DNA from: Lachnospiraceae bacterium
Lineage (GTDB): Bacteria > Bacillota_A > Clostridia > Lachnospirales > Lachnospiraceae
Assembly: GCA_017958245.1 (NCBI GenBank)
Contig: JAGDDC010000313.1
Location: 1 to 6,165 of the forward strand
Length of the DNA: 6,165 bases
Reading direction: 5' to 3'
The position numbers were made by a program, and so were the translations under genes. Positions within the stretch are counted from its first letter, which is position 1; each line of letters starts with the position of its first letter. The notes under the pieces were generated by a model. It was not told where the DNA came from. It searched no databases and saw only the letters and a program-made list of their open reading frames with translations. Positions 1 to 5,535 of this stretch are shown here, piece after piece.

Positions 1-276
1 GGAAACGGAACTTGCCAGGTTGGAAATCTTAACCCTGAGGATGAGAGATACGTTATTGGATGGCATGTTACTCAGGAACACTCAAACTTCCATTTGTACA
101 ATTGGGATATAAGCCAAATAAACGGACGTCTTGTACTCTATAAAGAAGTTGAAGGCTCAGCTACAGTAAAAGTAACCGGTAGTGAATCGGCCGGCGGTTG
201 GGATTTTGCAGATCTCGAGTGGTTTGGCGCTACCGAAGATAAAGACGCACCCGGAGAGGGGGGCGAAGATCCTTGA
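1..276 (+). CDS. 3' fragment of an unrecognised, probably extracellular protein; tail likely read out of frame into the next gene
   Basis: Frame 1 is open from the left edge to a TGA at 274-276, so the 5' end lies outside the window. The visible 91 residues are polar and aromatic, with [17 protein letters not shown] and later [12 protein letters not shown]. This resembles a beta-rich secreted or carbohydrate-associated domain, but I do not recognise the family. The last dozen or so residues (about [15 protein letters not shown]) are not independent sequence: the same bases in frame 2 encode the start of the HD-GYP homology beginning at 239. The gene therefore probably lost its own 3' end at a join near 225-240 and now stops in foreign sequence. 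Its bases are less GC-rich, with more AT-ending codons, than the HD-GYP part, which supports a junction. No start codon or ribosome site is in view. Confidence 0.5.
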   Translation, partial: GNGTCQVGNLNPEDERYVIGWHVTQEHSNFHLYNWDISQINGRLVLYKEVEGSATVKVTGSESAGGWDFADLEWFGATEDKDAPGEGGEDP

Positions 277-576
277 GAACATCAAGGAGATGCCAAAGCT
301 CGCCACCGGCGCGAGATGGCACCACGAGCGCTTCGACGGCAGGGGTTATCCCGACGGCCTCTCGGGCGAGGAGATACCCGAGGAGGCAAGGATCATAGCT
401 GTCGCGGATCCTACGACGCCATGACCAGCAACAGGAGCTACAGGGGCTTCATACCCCAGGACGTGGTCAGGTCGGAGCTTGAGAAGGGCGCAGGGACGCA
501 GTTCGATCCCCGCTTCGCCGCAGTCATGATAGAGATCATCAACGAGGACATCGACTACAAACTGCACGAACAATAG
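239..576 (+). pseudogene. HD-GYP domain protein (cyclic-di-GMP phosphodiesterase type), 5'-truncated and frameshifted remnant
   Basis: HD-GYP proteins hydrolyse the bacterial second messenger cyclic-di-GMP. Frame 2 from 239 reads [15 protein letters not shown], then [17 protein letters not shown], which contains the HHExxDGxGYP signature, and continues to ARIIAVAD. At 409-410 one G appears to be missing: family proteins read [15 protein letters not shown], whereas here VAD ends in frame 2 and [11 protein letters not shown] resumes in frame 1. The homology then runs through GTQFDPRF to a TAG at 574-576. Everything upstream of IKTHPERG is absent, including the HD metal-binding pair (HDIGK) and any receiver or sensor domain, so even a corrected reading would lack catalytic residues. 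There is no credible start codon or ribosome site for it. Family assignment is very secure; whether the frameshift is real or a sequence error cannot be told here. Confidence 0.9.
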
Positions 577-580
577 GCCA

Positions 581-626
581 AAAGCATCGGAAACAGGCAA
601 AAAGCTCAATTCCGATGTTTTTTTTT
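581..626 (+). terminator. Intrinsic terminator after the HD-GYP remnant
   Basis: CATCGGAA at 585-592 pairs perfectly with TTCCGATG at 610-617 around a 17-base loop, and nine T residues follow at 618-626. The A run at 581-583 can pair with the first T residues and extend the stem. It begins a few bases after the HD-GYP stop, as expected for that gene's original terminator, and insulates the Nudix gene from upstream transcription. Confidence 0.85.
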
Positions 627-689
627 CTTTCAAGCCTGCAAAAAAGACATCGGGATTCCGAGAAATGCTATGAAAGGGCGCGCTTACTA

Positions 690-698
690 TGATACAAT
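690..698 (+). promoter_or_regulatory. Extended -10 promoter for the Nudix-macro unit
   Basis: TGATACAAT at 690-698 matches the extended -10 pattern TGnTATAAT with one mismatch in the hexamer. No convincing -35 element lies 16-18 bases upstream, which is tolerable for extended -10 promoters. Transcription would start near 705, leaving a short leader that holds the AGGAG ribosome site at 708-712. It lies just downstream of the HD-GYP terminator, where a new unit should start. Confidence 0.45.
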
Positions 699-721
699 AT
701 AGTAGACAGGAGACGAGAAGA

Positions 722-1186
722 ATGAGCGATCTTAACGGCAAAGAAAACAAGAGATCTGCCCGGAACGGTGATCCCCGCAAGAACTTAAACGACACCTTGA
801 AGCAAGTGCGTGTGGTGGCAGCAGTCATAAGAGACGGGGACAGGATATTTGCCACGGCCCGTGGCTACGGCGATTACAAGGGCAAATGGTAGTTCCCGGG
901 CGGGAAGATAGAGGCCGGGGAGACGCCTGAGGAAGCACTGGTCCGTGAGATCAGAGAGGAACTCACAGCCGGGATAAGAGTTGGTGACCTGATCAAAACG
1001 ATCGAATACGACTACCCCTCTTTCCATTTGTCGATGGATTGCTTTTGGGCCGAGGTCGTTTCAGGCAAGCTGGAACTGAAGGAGGCCGAGGCGGCGCGCT
1101 GGCTGACCGCCGACGAACTCTCAGACGTGGACTGGCTCCCGGCTGACCGCGATATCATAGACTTGATAAGAGAAAAGATAAAGTAA
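722..1186 (+). pseudogene. MutT-like Nudix hydrolase interrupted by an in-frame amber codon
   Basis: Nudix hydrolases of the MutT type cleave nucleoside diphosphate derivatives such as oxidised dGTP. ATG 722 is preceded by AGGAG (708-712) at nine bases; the in-frame ATG at 689 lacks such a site. The frame encodes a basic 28-residue N-terminal extension, then VRVVAAVIRDGD and KGKW, then TAG at 890-892 (codon 57). The same frame continues as FPGGKIEAGETPEEALVREI and REEL, a nearly intact Nudix box (G61, E67, R75, E76, E79, E80), and reaches TAA at 1184-1186. Related proteins usually have Glu at codon 57 (KWEFPGGK), so a single GAG-to-TAG change explains the stop. The actual product would be 56 residues and inactive; restored length is 154, in range for MutT plus the extension. 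The end is 25 bases before the macro start, suggesting cotranscription. Exact substrate is not inferable. Confidence 0.88.
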
Positions 1187-1211
1187 TAAATATGTTTTGG
1201 AGAAGAGAGAC

Positions 1212-2510
1212 ATGCCTTTTCAGATAGTTAGAAACGACATTACAAAAATGAAGGTCGACGCCATAGTGAACACGGCGTCTCAGACGCCCGGGTACGGCGC
1301 GGGGACGGACGCTGCTGTTTACGAGGCCGCAGGCTCGCAAAAGCTCCTTGCAAGGAGGCGTGAGATCGGTGAGATCGGGTGCGGACAGGCGGTCGTCACC
1401 GAGGGTTTCGATCTGCCCGCGGGCCACATCATTCACACTGTGGGGACTCCCTGGCAGGAAGGAAACTCGGGCGAGGAGGAGATCATAAGAAGCTGCTACA
1501 GGAACGTGTTCCGTCTTGCGCTGGAGAACGGCTTTGAAAGCCTTGCGATCCCTCTCCTGGCATCGGGCAGCTACGGCTTTCCAAAGGACACGGCCCTGAA
1601 GATCGCTCTTTCGGAGATAGAGAGCTTCATGTCAGATCACGATATCGAGCTCAGCCTCGTGGTGTATGACAAGGAGTCTTTCTCGCTGTCATCCGCACTC
1701 TACGGCGACATCGAAGAGTATATAAACGACAACTATGTGGAGACGCAGGCTGTCGCTGAAAACCTGAATCTCTACGGAAGCCCGGGAGACAGAAGGCCGG
1801 GTGGAGAGAGAAGGTCGTTTGCGGCTGCAGTGAGAGACAAACTCTTCGGAGGCGACGGTGAATCAAGGCGCGGAGCAAGAAAGGGCAAACATGCAGCCCG
1901 TGCGACGGAAGGAGTCTTAGAGGCACCCCATGCAAGCAAAGAAAGCGCGCCTGCAGCCCGTGCGATGGAAGAAAGCGCAGAGGTCGCAGAAGGCGCGTCC
2001 CGAGAGTATGTCGCAGACGACGCGTCCCGAGAGTACGTTGCAGACGGCTCTTTTCCGAAGTACATGTCGGACGGCGCGTCCCGGGAGTACATGGCGGGGG
2101 CCGCGTCCCAGGCGTACATGGCGGGGGCGGCAAGGAGCCTTGAAGACGTGGTGAAGAACCTCGAAAAGAGCTTTATGGAGCTTGTCTTTTCCTTCGCTGA
2201 CGAGAGGGGACTGACCGACGTCGAGGTGCAAAAGAGGGCGAACCTCGACAGAAAGGCCTTCTCAAAACTCAAATGCGGTACTACCAAGAATCCCAGCAAA
2301 GCTACGGCGCTTGCTTTCGCGGTCGCGCTCGAGCTCAACCTTGACGACACAAAGGACCTCCTCTCGAGGGCGGGATATGCCCTGTCGCCCTGCAGCAAAC
2401 AGGACGTCATAGTGCAGTATTTTATCGAGAGAAGAGCTTATGACATATACAAGATAAACGTGGCACTCTTTGAACACGGCGAGCAGCTGCTCGGAAGCCA
2501 GGCGTCGTAA
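1212..2510 (+). CDS. Macro-domain (ADP-ribose-binding) protein with repeat linker and C-terminal HTH-like domain
   Basis: A 432-residue protein. ATG 1212 is preferred over TTG 1197 because GGAG at 1199-1202 sits nine bases before it. Residues 1-165 form a macro domain, a fold that binds ADP-ribose and often removes it from proteins: VDAIVNTAS, GYGAGTD, HIIHTVG and LLASGSYGFPKD are its core motifs. By comparison with MacroD-type hydrolases N20 and D33 are kept, but the second asparagine of NAAN is Ser23, so hydrolase activity is uncertain. Residues about 177-261 are a charged, Ala/Arg-rich linker; 262-306 are five 9-residue repeats of the ASREYVADG type. Residues about 307-432 form the conserved C-terminal domain common in clostridial macro proteins, with a helix-turn-helix-like core (GLTDVEVQKRANLDRKAFSK) and a second part (SKQDVIVQYFIERRAYDIYK). 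No signal peptide or membrane segment, so cytoplasmic. It is intact, unlike both flanking genes. Confidence 0.93.
   Translation: MPFQIVRNDITKMKVDAIVNTASQTPGYGAGTDAAVYEAAGSQKLLARRREIGEIGCGQAVVTEGFDLPAGHIIHTVGTPWQEGNSGEEEIIRSCYRNVFRLALENGFESLAIPLLASGSYGFPKDTALKIALSEIESFMSDHDIELSLVVYDKESFSLSSALYGDIEEYINDNYVETQAVAENLNLYGSPGDRRPGGERRSFAAAVRDKLFGGDGESRRGARKGKHAARATEGVLEAPHASKESAPAARAMEESAEVAEGASREYVADDASREYVADGSFPKYMSDGASREYMAGAASQAYMAGAARSLEDVVKNLEKSFMELVFSFADERGLTDVEVQKRANLDRKAFSKLKCGTTKNPSKATALAFAVALELNLDDTKDLLSRAGYALSPCSKQDVIVQYFIERRAYDIYKINVALFEHGEQLLGSQAS
1892..1970 (+). repeat. Imperfect 19-base direct repeat in the macro linker
   Basis: Two copies at 1892-1910 and 1952-1970 differ at one base (C versus T) and are 60 bases, or 20 codons, apart, so they are in frame. 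They encode AARATE and AARAME. They lie just before the 27-base tandem array and suggest an older, larger linker duplication. Confidence 0.8.
1995..2129 (+). repeat. Five tandem 27-base units (9-residue repeats) inside the macro gene
   Basis: Units at 1995-2021, 2022-2048, 2049-2075, 2076-2102 and 2103-2129 encode ASREYVADD, ASREYVADG, SFPKYMSDG, ASREYMAGA and ASQAYMAGA. All are in frame and none contains a stop. The third unit is the most diverged. They form the end of the linker between the macro domain and the C-terminal domain; a Tyr at position 5 of every unit is the most constant feature. Confidence 0.93.
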
Positions 2511-2528
2511 AGGTAGTTTAAAAGATCT

Positions 2529-2554
2529 GAGGTCAGTCCTTGCGGGCTGGCCTC
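2529..2554 (+). promoter_or_regulatory. Strong hairpin between macro and esterase genes
   Basis: GAGGTCAGTCC (2529-2539) pairs over eleven positions with GGGCTGGCCTC (2544-2554), including two G-T wobbles, around a TTGC tetraloop. The 3' side continues CATTTGC rather than a long T run, so it is a poor classical terminator. It ends seven bases before the GGGAGG ribosome site of the esterase (2562-2567). It may be a weak terminator that lowers downstream expression, an mRNA-stabilising end for macro, or a structure that affects esterase translation. Confidence 0.65.
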
Positions 2555-2571
2555 ATTTGCGGGGAGGAAGT

Positions 2572-3194
2572 ATGGAGAGAATAGTATTTGGGGATGAGTC
2601 GTCGAAAACGGTCCTGATCCAGCCTGTCGATGAACATGATCTGAGCCTCATGGACAGCGAGATACCACTGATCCGGGATCTGTCAGGCTCAGACTTTGCA
2701 CTCTGGGCTTTCAAGGTAGACAACTGGAACGAAGACCTGTCTCCGTGGAGAGCGCCTGCGGTGTTTGGAGATGAGGCATTTGGCGAGGGCGCGGAGAAGA
2801 CGCTTGAGAAAGTGCTTGAGAATTGTACGGACACATCAAGGAAGTACTACATAGGAGGATACTCGCTGGCGGGGCTTTTGCCTTGTGGAGCGCTTGCAGG
2901 TCGGATCTCTTCGAAGGCGTGGCGGCTGCCTCGCCCTCCGTGTGGTTTCCGGGCTTTACGGAGAGCCTGAGAGACAGTGGGGTGAGGAGTACTGGTGTCT
3001 ATCTGAGCCTTGGCGACAGGGAGGCGAAGACGAAGAACCCTGTCATGGCGACAGTGGCGGACCGCATCAGGGAGACACATGAGCTGCTTCTGGCCCGCGG
3101 TGTGAAAACCGTGCTCGAGTGGAACGCGGGGAATCATTTCAAGGAGCCGGACCTAAGGATGGCAAAGGGTTTCGCATGGCTCCTCAAGTCGTGA
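2572..3194 (+). pseudogene. Alpha/beta-hydrolase (putative esterase) broken by a one-base frameshift
   Basis: ATG 2572 follows GGGAGG (2562-2567) at four bases. The first frame encodes residues 1-101, ending in IGGYSLAG, a GxSxxG nucleophile elbow with Ser98 as probable catalytic serine. It then runs into unrelated Pro/Arg/Cys-rich sequence and stops at TGA 2968-2970 (132 residues). The continuation, FALWSACRSDLFEGVAAASP, VWFPGF, YLSLGDREAKTKNPVM and WNAGNHFKEPD, is in another frame through TGA 3192-3194. Adding one T to the T4 run at 2876-2879 (CTTTTGCC to CTTTTTGCC) gives a continuous 207-residue protein in which Asp of LGDRE and His of GNHF could complete the triad. It has no signal peptide, so it is cytoplasmic. 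Related proteins are generic clostridial predicted esterases; substrate is unknown. It could be a true pseudogene or a homopolymer sequencing error. Confidence 0.88.
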
Positions 3195-3284
3195 ACAGGG
3201 ACCCGCGCGGAAGTGTTTCAGGGAGATCCAACAGAAATTAAAATTTGTCGCCTCGCAAGTGACCTCGCCCAAACTCAAAGATCA

Positions 3285-3290
3285 TATAAT
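3285..3290 (+). promoter_or_regulatory. Possible -10 element upstream of the VWA gene
   Basis: TATAAT at 3285-3290 is a perfect -10 hexamer in the 142-base gap between the esterase remnant and the VWA gene. No good -35 is present at 16-18 bases (GTGACC at 3259-3264 is distant and poor). If used, transcription would begin near 3297, about 40 bases before the VWA start, making this gene independently expressed. Confidence 0.4.
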
Positions 3291-3323
3291 TACCTCAGCA
3301 ACAGGACATAACACAGAGATTAC

Positions 3324-3328
3324 GGAGG
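3324..3328 (+). promoter_or_regulatory. Ribosome binding site that fixes the VWA start
   Basis: GGAGG at 3324-3328 is eight bases before ATG 3337 but only two before the in-frame ATG 3331. The second ATG, giving MRENLTEL, is therefore the likely start. The open frame extends to GTG 3259, but that start has no ribosome site. Confidence 0.8.
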
Positions 3329-3336
3329 TAATGACT

Positions 3337-4011
3337 ATGAGAGAGAATCTTACAGAACTTGTTTTTATCCTTGACAGGAGCGGATCTATGGGCGGACTTG
3401 AGTCCGACACGATCGGAGGTTTCAATTCGCTGATCTCGAAGCAGCAGAAGGAGGACGGCGAGGCAGTGGTCTCCACGGTACTTTTTGACGATCAGGTGGA
3501 TGTGATCCATGACAGGGTGCCGATCGGTGACGTGAAGAAGCTGACGGACAAGGAGTATTATGTGCGTGGCTGTACGGCGCTGCTTGACGCCGTGGGAGAG
3601 GCGATCCACCACATCGGGAACGTGCACAAATACGCCAGGGACGAGGACAGGCCCGCGAAGACGCTGTTCGTGATCACGACGGACGGACTCGAGAACGCCA
3701 GCAAGAAGTACAGCTTCAAGGACGTAAAGAAGATGATCGAGCGTCAGAAGGAGAAGTACAACTGGGAGTTCCTCTTCCTCGGGGCCAACATTGACGCGGT
3801 CGAAGTGGCAGGCAGCATGGGCATCAGCCGTGACAGAGCGGCGAACTACAACTGTGACGCGGAAGGGACCGCACTCAACTATGAAGTGCTTGAGCAAGCG
3901 GTCTCGATGGTGAGAGAATCCGCGCCGGCATACGCAGGCAGGGCCCTGGCCGGTGGCGCGTGGAAGGCGAAGATAGACGCCGATTACAAGAAGAGAAGGT
4001 CAGCCCGCTAG
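3337..4011 (+). CDS. Cytoplasmic single-domain VWA (von Willebrand factor A) protein with intact MIDAS
   Basis: A 224-residue protein that is almost entirely one VWA domain, a fold that binds a divalent metal and partner proteins. The metal-ion-dependent adhesion site is complete: D13-R-S15-G-S17 in FILDRSGSMGG, Thr80 in VRGCTALLDAVG, and Asp116 in VITTDGLENAS. The strand EFLFLGANIDAVEVAGSMGI (144-163) is typical of the family of short VWA proteins in Clostridia. After about 190 the chain becomes Ala/Gly-rich and then strongly basic (DYKKRRSAR), possibly a nucleic-acid or partner contact. There is no signal peptide or membrane helix, so it acts in the cytoplasm, unlike adhesins or pilus VWA proteins. 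Short cytoplasmic VWA proteins usually act as scaffolds with ATPases, phosphatases or kinases, but no such partner is in the window. The gene stops at TAG 4009-4011, 29 bases before a terminator stem. Confidence 0.92.
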   Translation: MRENLTELVFILDRSGSMGGLESDTIGGFNSLISKQQKEDGEAVVSTVLFDDQVDVIHDRVPIGDVKKLTDKEYYVRGCTALLDAVGEAIHHIGNVHKYARDEDRPAKTLFVITTDGLENASKKYSFKDVKKMIERQKEKYNWEFLFLGANIDAVEVAGSMGISRDRAANYNCDAEGTALNYEVLEQAVSMVRESAPAYAGRALAGGAWKAKIDADYKKRRSAR

Positions 4012-4035
4012 GGCATGCCCGGCTCAAGGCAAATG

Positions 4036-4074
4036 AAAAACCCCCGCCGAATCTCTATTCGTCGGGGGTCCTTC
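4036..4074. terminator. Shared bidirectional terminator between convergent VWA and LPQTG genes
   Basis: CCCCCGCCGAAT (4041-4052) pairs with ATTCGTCGGGGG (4057-4068) around a CTCT loop, with one internal mismatch. Reading leftward, the stem is followed by five T residues (complement of A 4036-4040), an efficient signal for the surface-protein gene that stops at 4104. Reading rightward, TCCTTCTTT follows, a weaker T-rich tail for the VWA gene. It is the only terminator candidate between the two genes. Confidence 0.85.
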
Positions 4075-4103
4075 TTTATGCTTACTTGGATGTGTTGTTT
4101 TCT

Positions 4104-5522
4104 TTAGTCTTCCTTCTTGCGAAGTGTCTTGCCGATAACTGTTGCGCCGAGTGCTACGAAAGCTGCTCCGAACTCGTAGAAGAGTGCTGCCTCGGGAAGT
4201 CCTGTCTGGGGAAGTACGTCGCCTGCGGGAACTTCTGCGGGAGCGATCTCGATCTCCTCAGCTGCCTCATCGGGTGTGCTTGCGGGTGTTGCAAGTGTAT
4301 CAACTGTGATCTCCTCAACTGCGCCTGCGGGGATCTCTGTTGCCTCTACATCGATCAGGTTCTCGTCGTCTGCTGTAAGCTCTGCCTCGATAGCGGAACC
4401 GGTTGCGGGAGCGATCTCCTCATCTGCTTCGGGCTCTTCGTAAGGAGGGATGAAGGGAAGAGCGGGTGCGAACTTTCTTGCGGGCTCCTCAACTACTGTC
4501 TCCTCAGCTACTGTCTCCTCAACCTCTGCGATCTCGTCATTTGCTGTATCTTCAACAGTTTCCTCAACCTCAGCTGTCTCCTCAACTACTGTCTCCTCAA
4601 ACTCTTCGATCTCCTCAACTGCTGCGCCGGTTGCGGGAGCGATCTCCTCAACTACTGTCTCTTCAACTGTCTCCTCAACCTCTTCGATCTCCTCAACTAC
4701 TTCGGGCTCTGCGTCGTATACTGTTACGAAAACGCCGTCTACGTGGATTCCGTTGGTCTGAGTCTTCATTACGTACCAGTCGATGAACCAGTCGTCGTTG
4801 TCGAAGTTGATCTCGGGATACTTTGCTGCAAGGAAGCTCTGAACTGCTGCGTTGCTCTTGTTTCTAACGAATGCGCGTGTCATTGCGTTTACTTCATCGA
4901 TAACTCCGAGGTTCGTGAGAACTGTCTCGATCATGTTCCTTGATCCGTCAAGGCTTTCGTTTCTCTCTGCTCTGTAGGAAGAGATCTTGCTGCCGTTTGT
5001 CTCGTTGAGAACCTTTGTGAGCTTGTCTGTGCCGAGTACTTCTGCCATGAGACCCTGAACCTGTGCCTCGTTGATGAGTACGTTGTATCTGTCGATCTTC
5101 TTGTTGTCCTTAGGGTTCCTTCTGCTTTCCTCTTCCTTCGAAGCAACGCCCTTGATCTGGAAGTAATCCTTGATGTCCTTTGACTCAGCTGTTGTTCCGT
5201 TGCTGTTGTCAACTCTGTCTGCCTTTGCGATCGAGAAGCAAAGGTAGAAATCCTTTACGAGCTCCTCAACTACGGGCTCCTCAACTGCGGGCTCCTCAAC
5301 TGCGGGCTCCTCAGCTGCGGGCTCCTCAACTACTGTGATCTCCTCAACTTCTGCGTTCTCCTCTGCGGGAGCTATCTCAAATGCTGCGCCTGTAGCTGCA
5401 ACTGTCTGCTCTGCCATGATCTCGTCATTTGCCGAAGCCTTAACTGCGTTTGTTCCAAGAACGAGTGTTGCTACTACCAAAACTGCCATAACCTTTGCTA
5501 CGAATCCTGTCATCTTCTTCAT
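4104..5522 (-). CDS. LPQTG sortase-anchored surface protein with acidic repetitive stalk
   Basis: A 472-residue wall protein. GGAGG (5531-5535, reverse strand) lies eight bases before ATG 5522 and only two before the in-frame ATG 5528, so MKKMTG is the preferred start. Residues 1-31 are a signal peptide: basic start, hydrophobic VMAVLVVATLVLG, probable cleavage after VKASA. Residues 62-88 carry EEPAV-type five-residue repeats. Residues about 91-270 are the only globular-looking part (DFYLCFSIAKADR through NDDWFIDWYVMKTQ and GIHVDGVFVTVYD); I do not recognise a named domain. Residues 272-436 are Glu/Val/Thr-rich with APATGAA and APATGSA motifs. LPQTG at 437-441, a hydrophobic helix and the basic tail KTLRKKED form a class sorting signal: sortase cuts between Thr and Gly and links the protein to peptidoglycan. 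No sortase gene is in the window. The stalk is presumably extended and displays the globular part. Ligand is unknown. Confidence 0.93.
   Translation of the reverse strand: MKKMTGFVAKVMAVLVVATLVLGTNAVKASANDEIMAEQTVAATGAAFEIAPAEENAEVEEITVVEEPAAEEPAVEEPAVEEPVVEELVKDFYLCFSIAKADRVDNSNGTTAESKDIKDYFQIKGVASKEEESRRNPKDNKKIDRYNVLINEAQVQGLMAEVLGTDKLTKVLNETNGSKISSYRAERNESLDGSRNMIETVLTNLGVIDEVNAMTRAFVRNKSNAAVQSFLAAKYPEINFDNDDWFIDWYVMKTQTNGIHVDGVFVTVYDAEPEVVEEIEEVEETVEETVVEEIAPATGAAVEEIEEFEETVVEETAEVEETVEDTANDEIAEVEETVAEETVVEEPARKFAPALPFIPPYEEPEADEEIAPATGSAIEAELTADDENLIDVEATEIPAGAVEEITVDTLATPASTPDEAAEEIEIAPAEVPAGDVLPQTGLPEAALFYEFGAAFVALGATVIGKTLRKKED
4399..4650 (-). repeat. Degenerate in-frame repeats encoding the acidic C-terminal stalk
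   Basis: A perfect 24-base direct repeat occurs at 4399-4422 and 4627-4650 and encodes EEIAPATG on the reverse strand. Between and around the copies, many variants of CAACTACTGTCTCCTC encode EETVVEE-type units. The spacing is a multiple of three, so the repeats expand or contract without breaking the gene. Such sequence is prone to slippage and to collapse in assembly. Confidence 0.85.
5261..5335 (-). repeat. Five tandem 15-base units encoding EEP(A/V)(V/A) repeats
   Basis: Units of the form GCTCCTCAACTGCGG start at 5261, 5276, 5291, 5306 and 5321. The second and third are identical and the others differ at one to three bases. On the coding strand they give the Glu-Glu-Pro-Ala-Val series just after the signal peptide (residues about 63-88), a typical extended acidic stem. 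Confidence 0.9.
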
Positions 5523-5530
5523 ATTCATTT

Positions 5531-5535
5531 CCTCC
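5531..5535 (-). promoter_or_regulatory. Ribosome binding site that fixes the LPQTG protein start
   Basis: The reverse strand reads GGAGG followed after two bases by ATG (5528) and after eight bases by a second in-frame ATG (5522). Normal spacing favours 5522. Longer starts up to 5672 would add a non-signal N-terminus and have no ribosome site. Confidence 0.8.

Noticed and set aside
890..892. Stop-codon readthrough or recoded amber in the Nudix gene
   Set aside because: The following TTC is not a known readthrough context, TAG terminates the VWA gene, and related proteins have ordinary Glu at this site.
1995..2129. CRISPR-like array
   Set aside because: The 27-base units abut without spacers, are in frame and diverge as coding repeats.
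1651..2410. Leftward Arg/Pro-rich and Ser/Ala-rich frames of 160-212 codons
   Set aside because: They are shadows of the macro gene and its repeats; the rightward frame has clear domain homology and a proper ribosome site.
2870..2882. Programmed -1 ribosomal frameshift in the esterase
   Set aside because: The codons GGG CTT TTG do not form an X XXY YYZ slippery heptamer, and no clear stimulatory structure follows; a base deletion is simpler.
3295..3897. Leftward 200-codon frame opposite the VWA gene
   Set aside because: It lies wholly antisense to a complete VWA domain with all MIDAS residues, and has no ribosome site or recognisable domain.
4011..4020. GGGCATGCCC palindrome as an operator
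   Set aside because: It is a single short palindrome at the VWA stop codon, far from any promoter; likely chance in GC-rich sequence.
4450..4786. Rightward Ser/Thr-rich and Gln/Pro-rich frames
   Set aside because: They are translations of the antisense of the same low-complexity stalk repeats, without start signals.
3960..4943. Rightward 327-codon Cys/Leu-rich open frame
   Set aside because: It is antisense to the LPQTG gene; the Cys and Leu come from the complement of Glu/Ala/Val-rich repeats. It has no ribosome site and overlaps the VWA end and the terminator.
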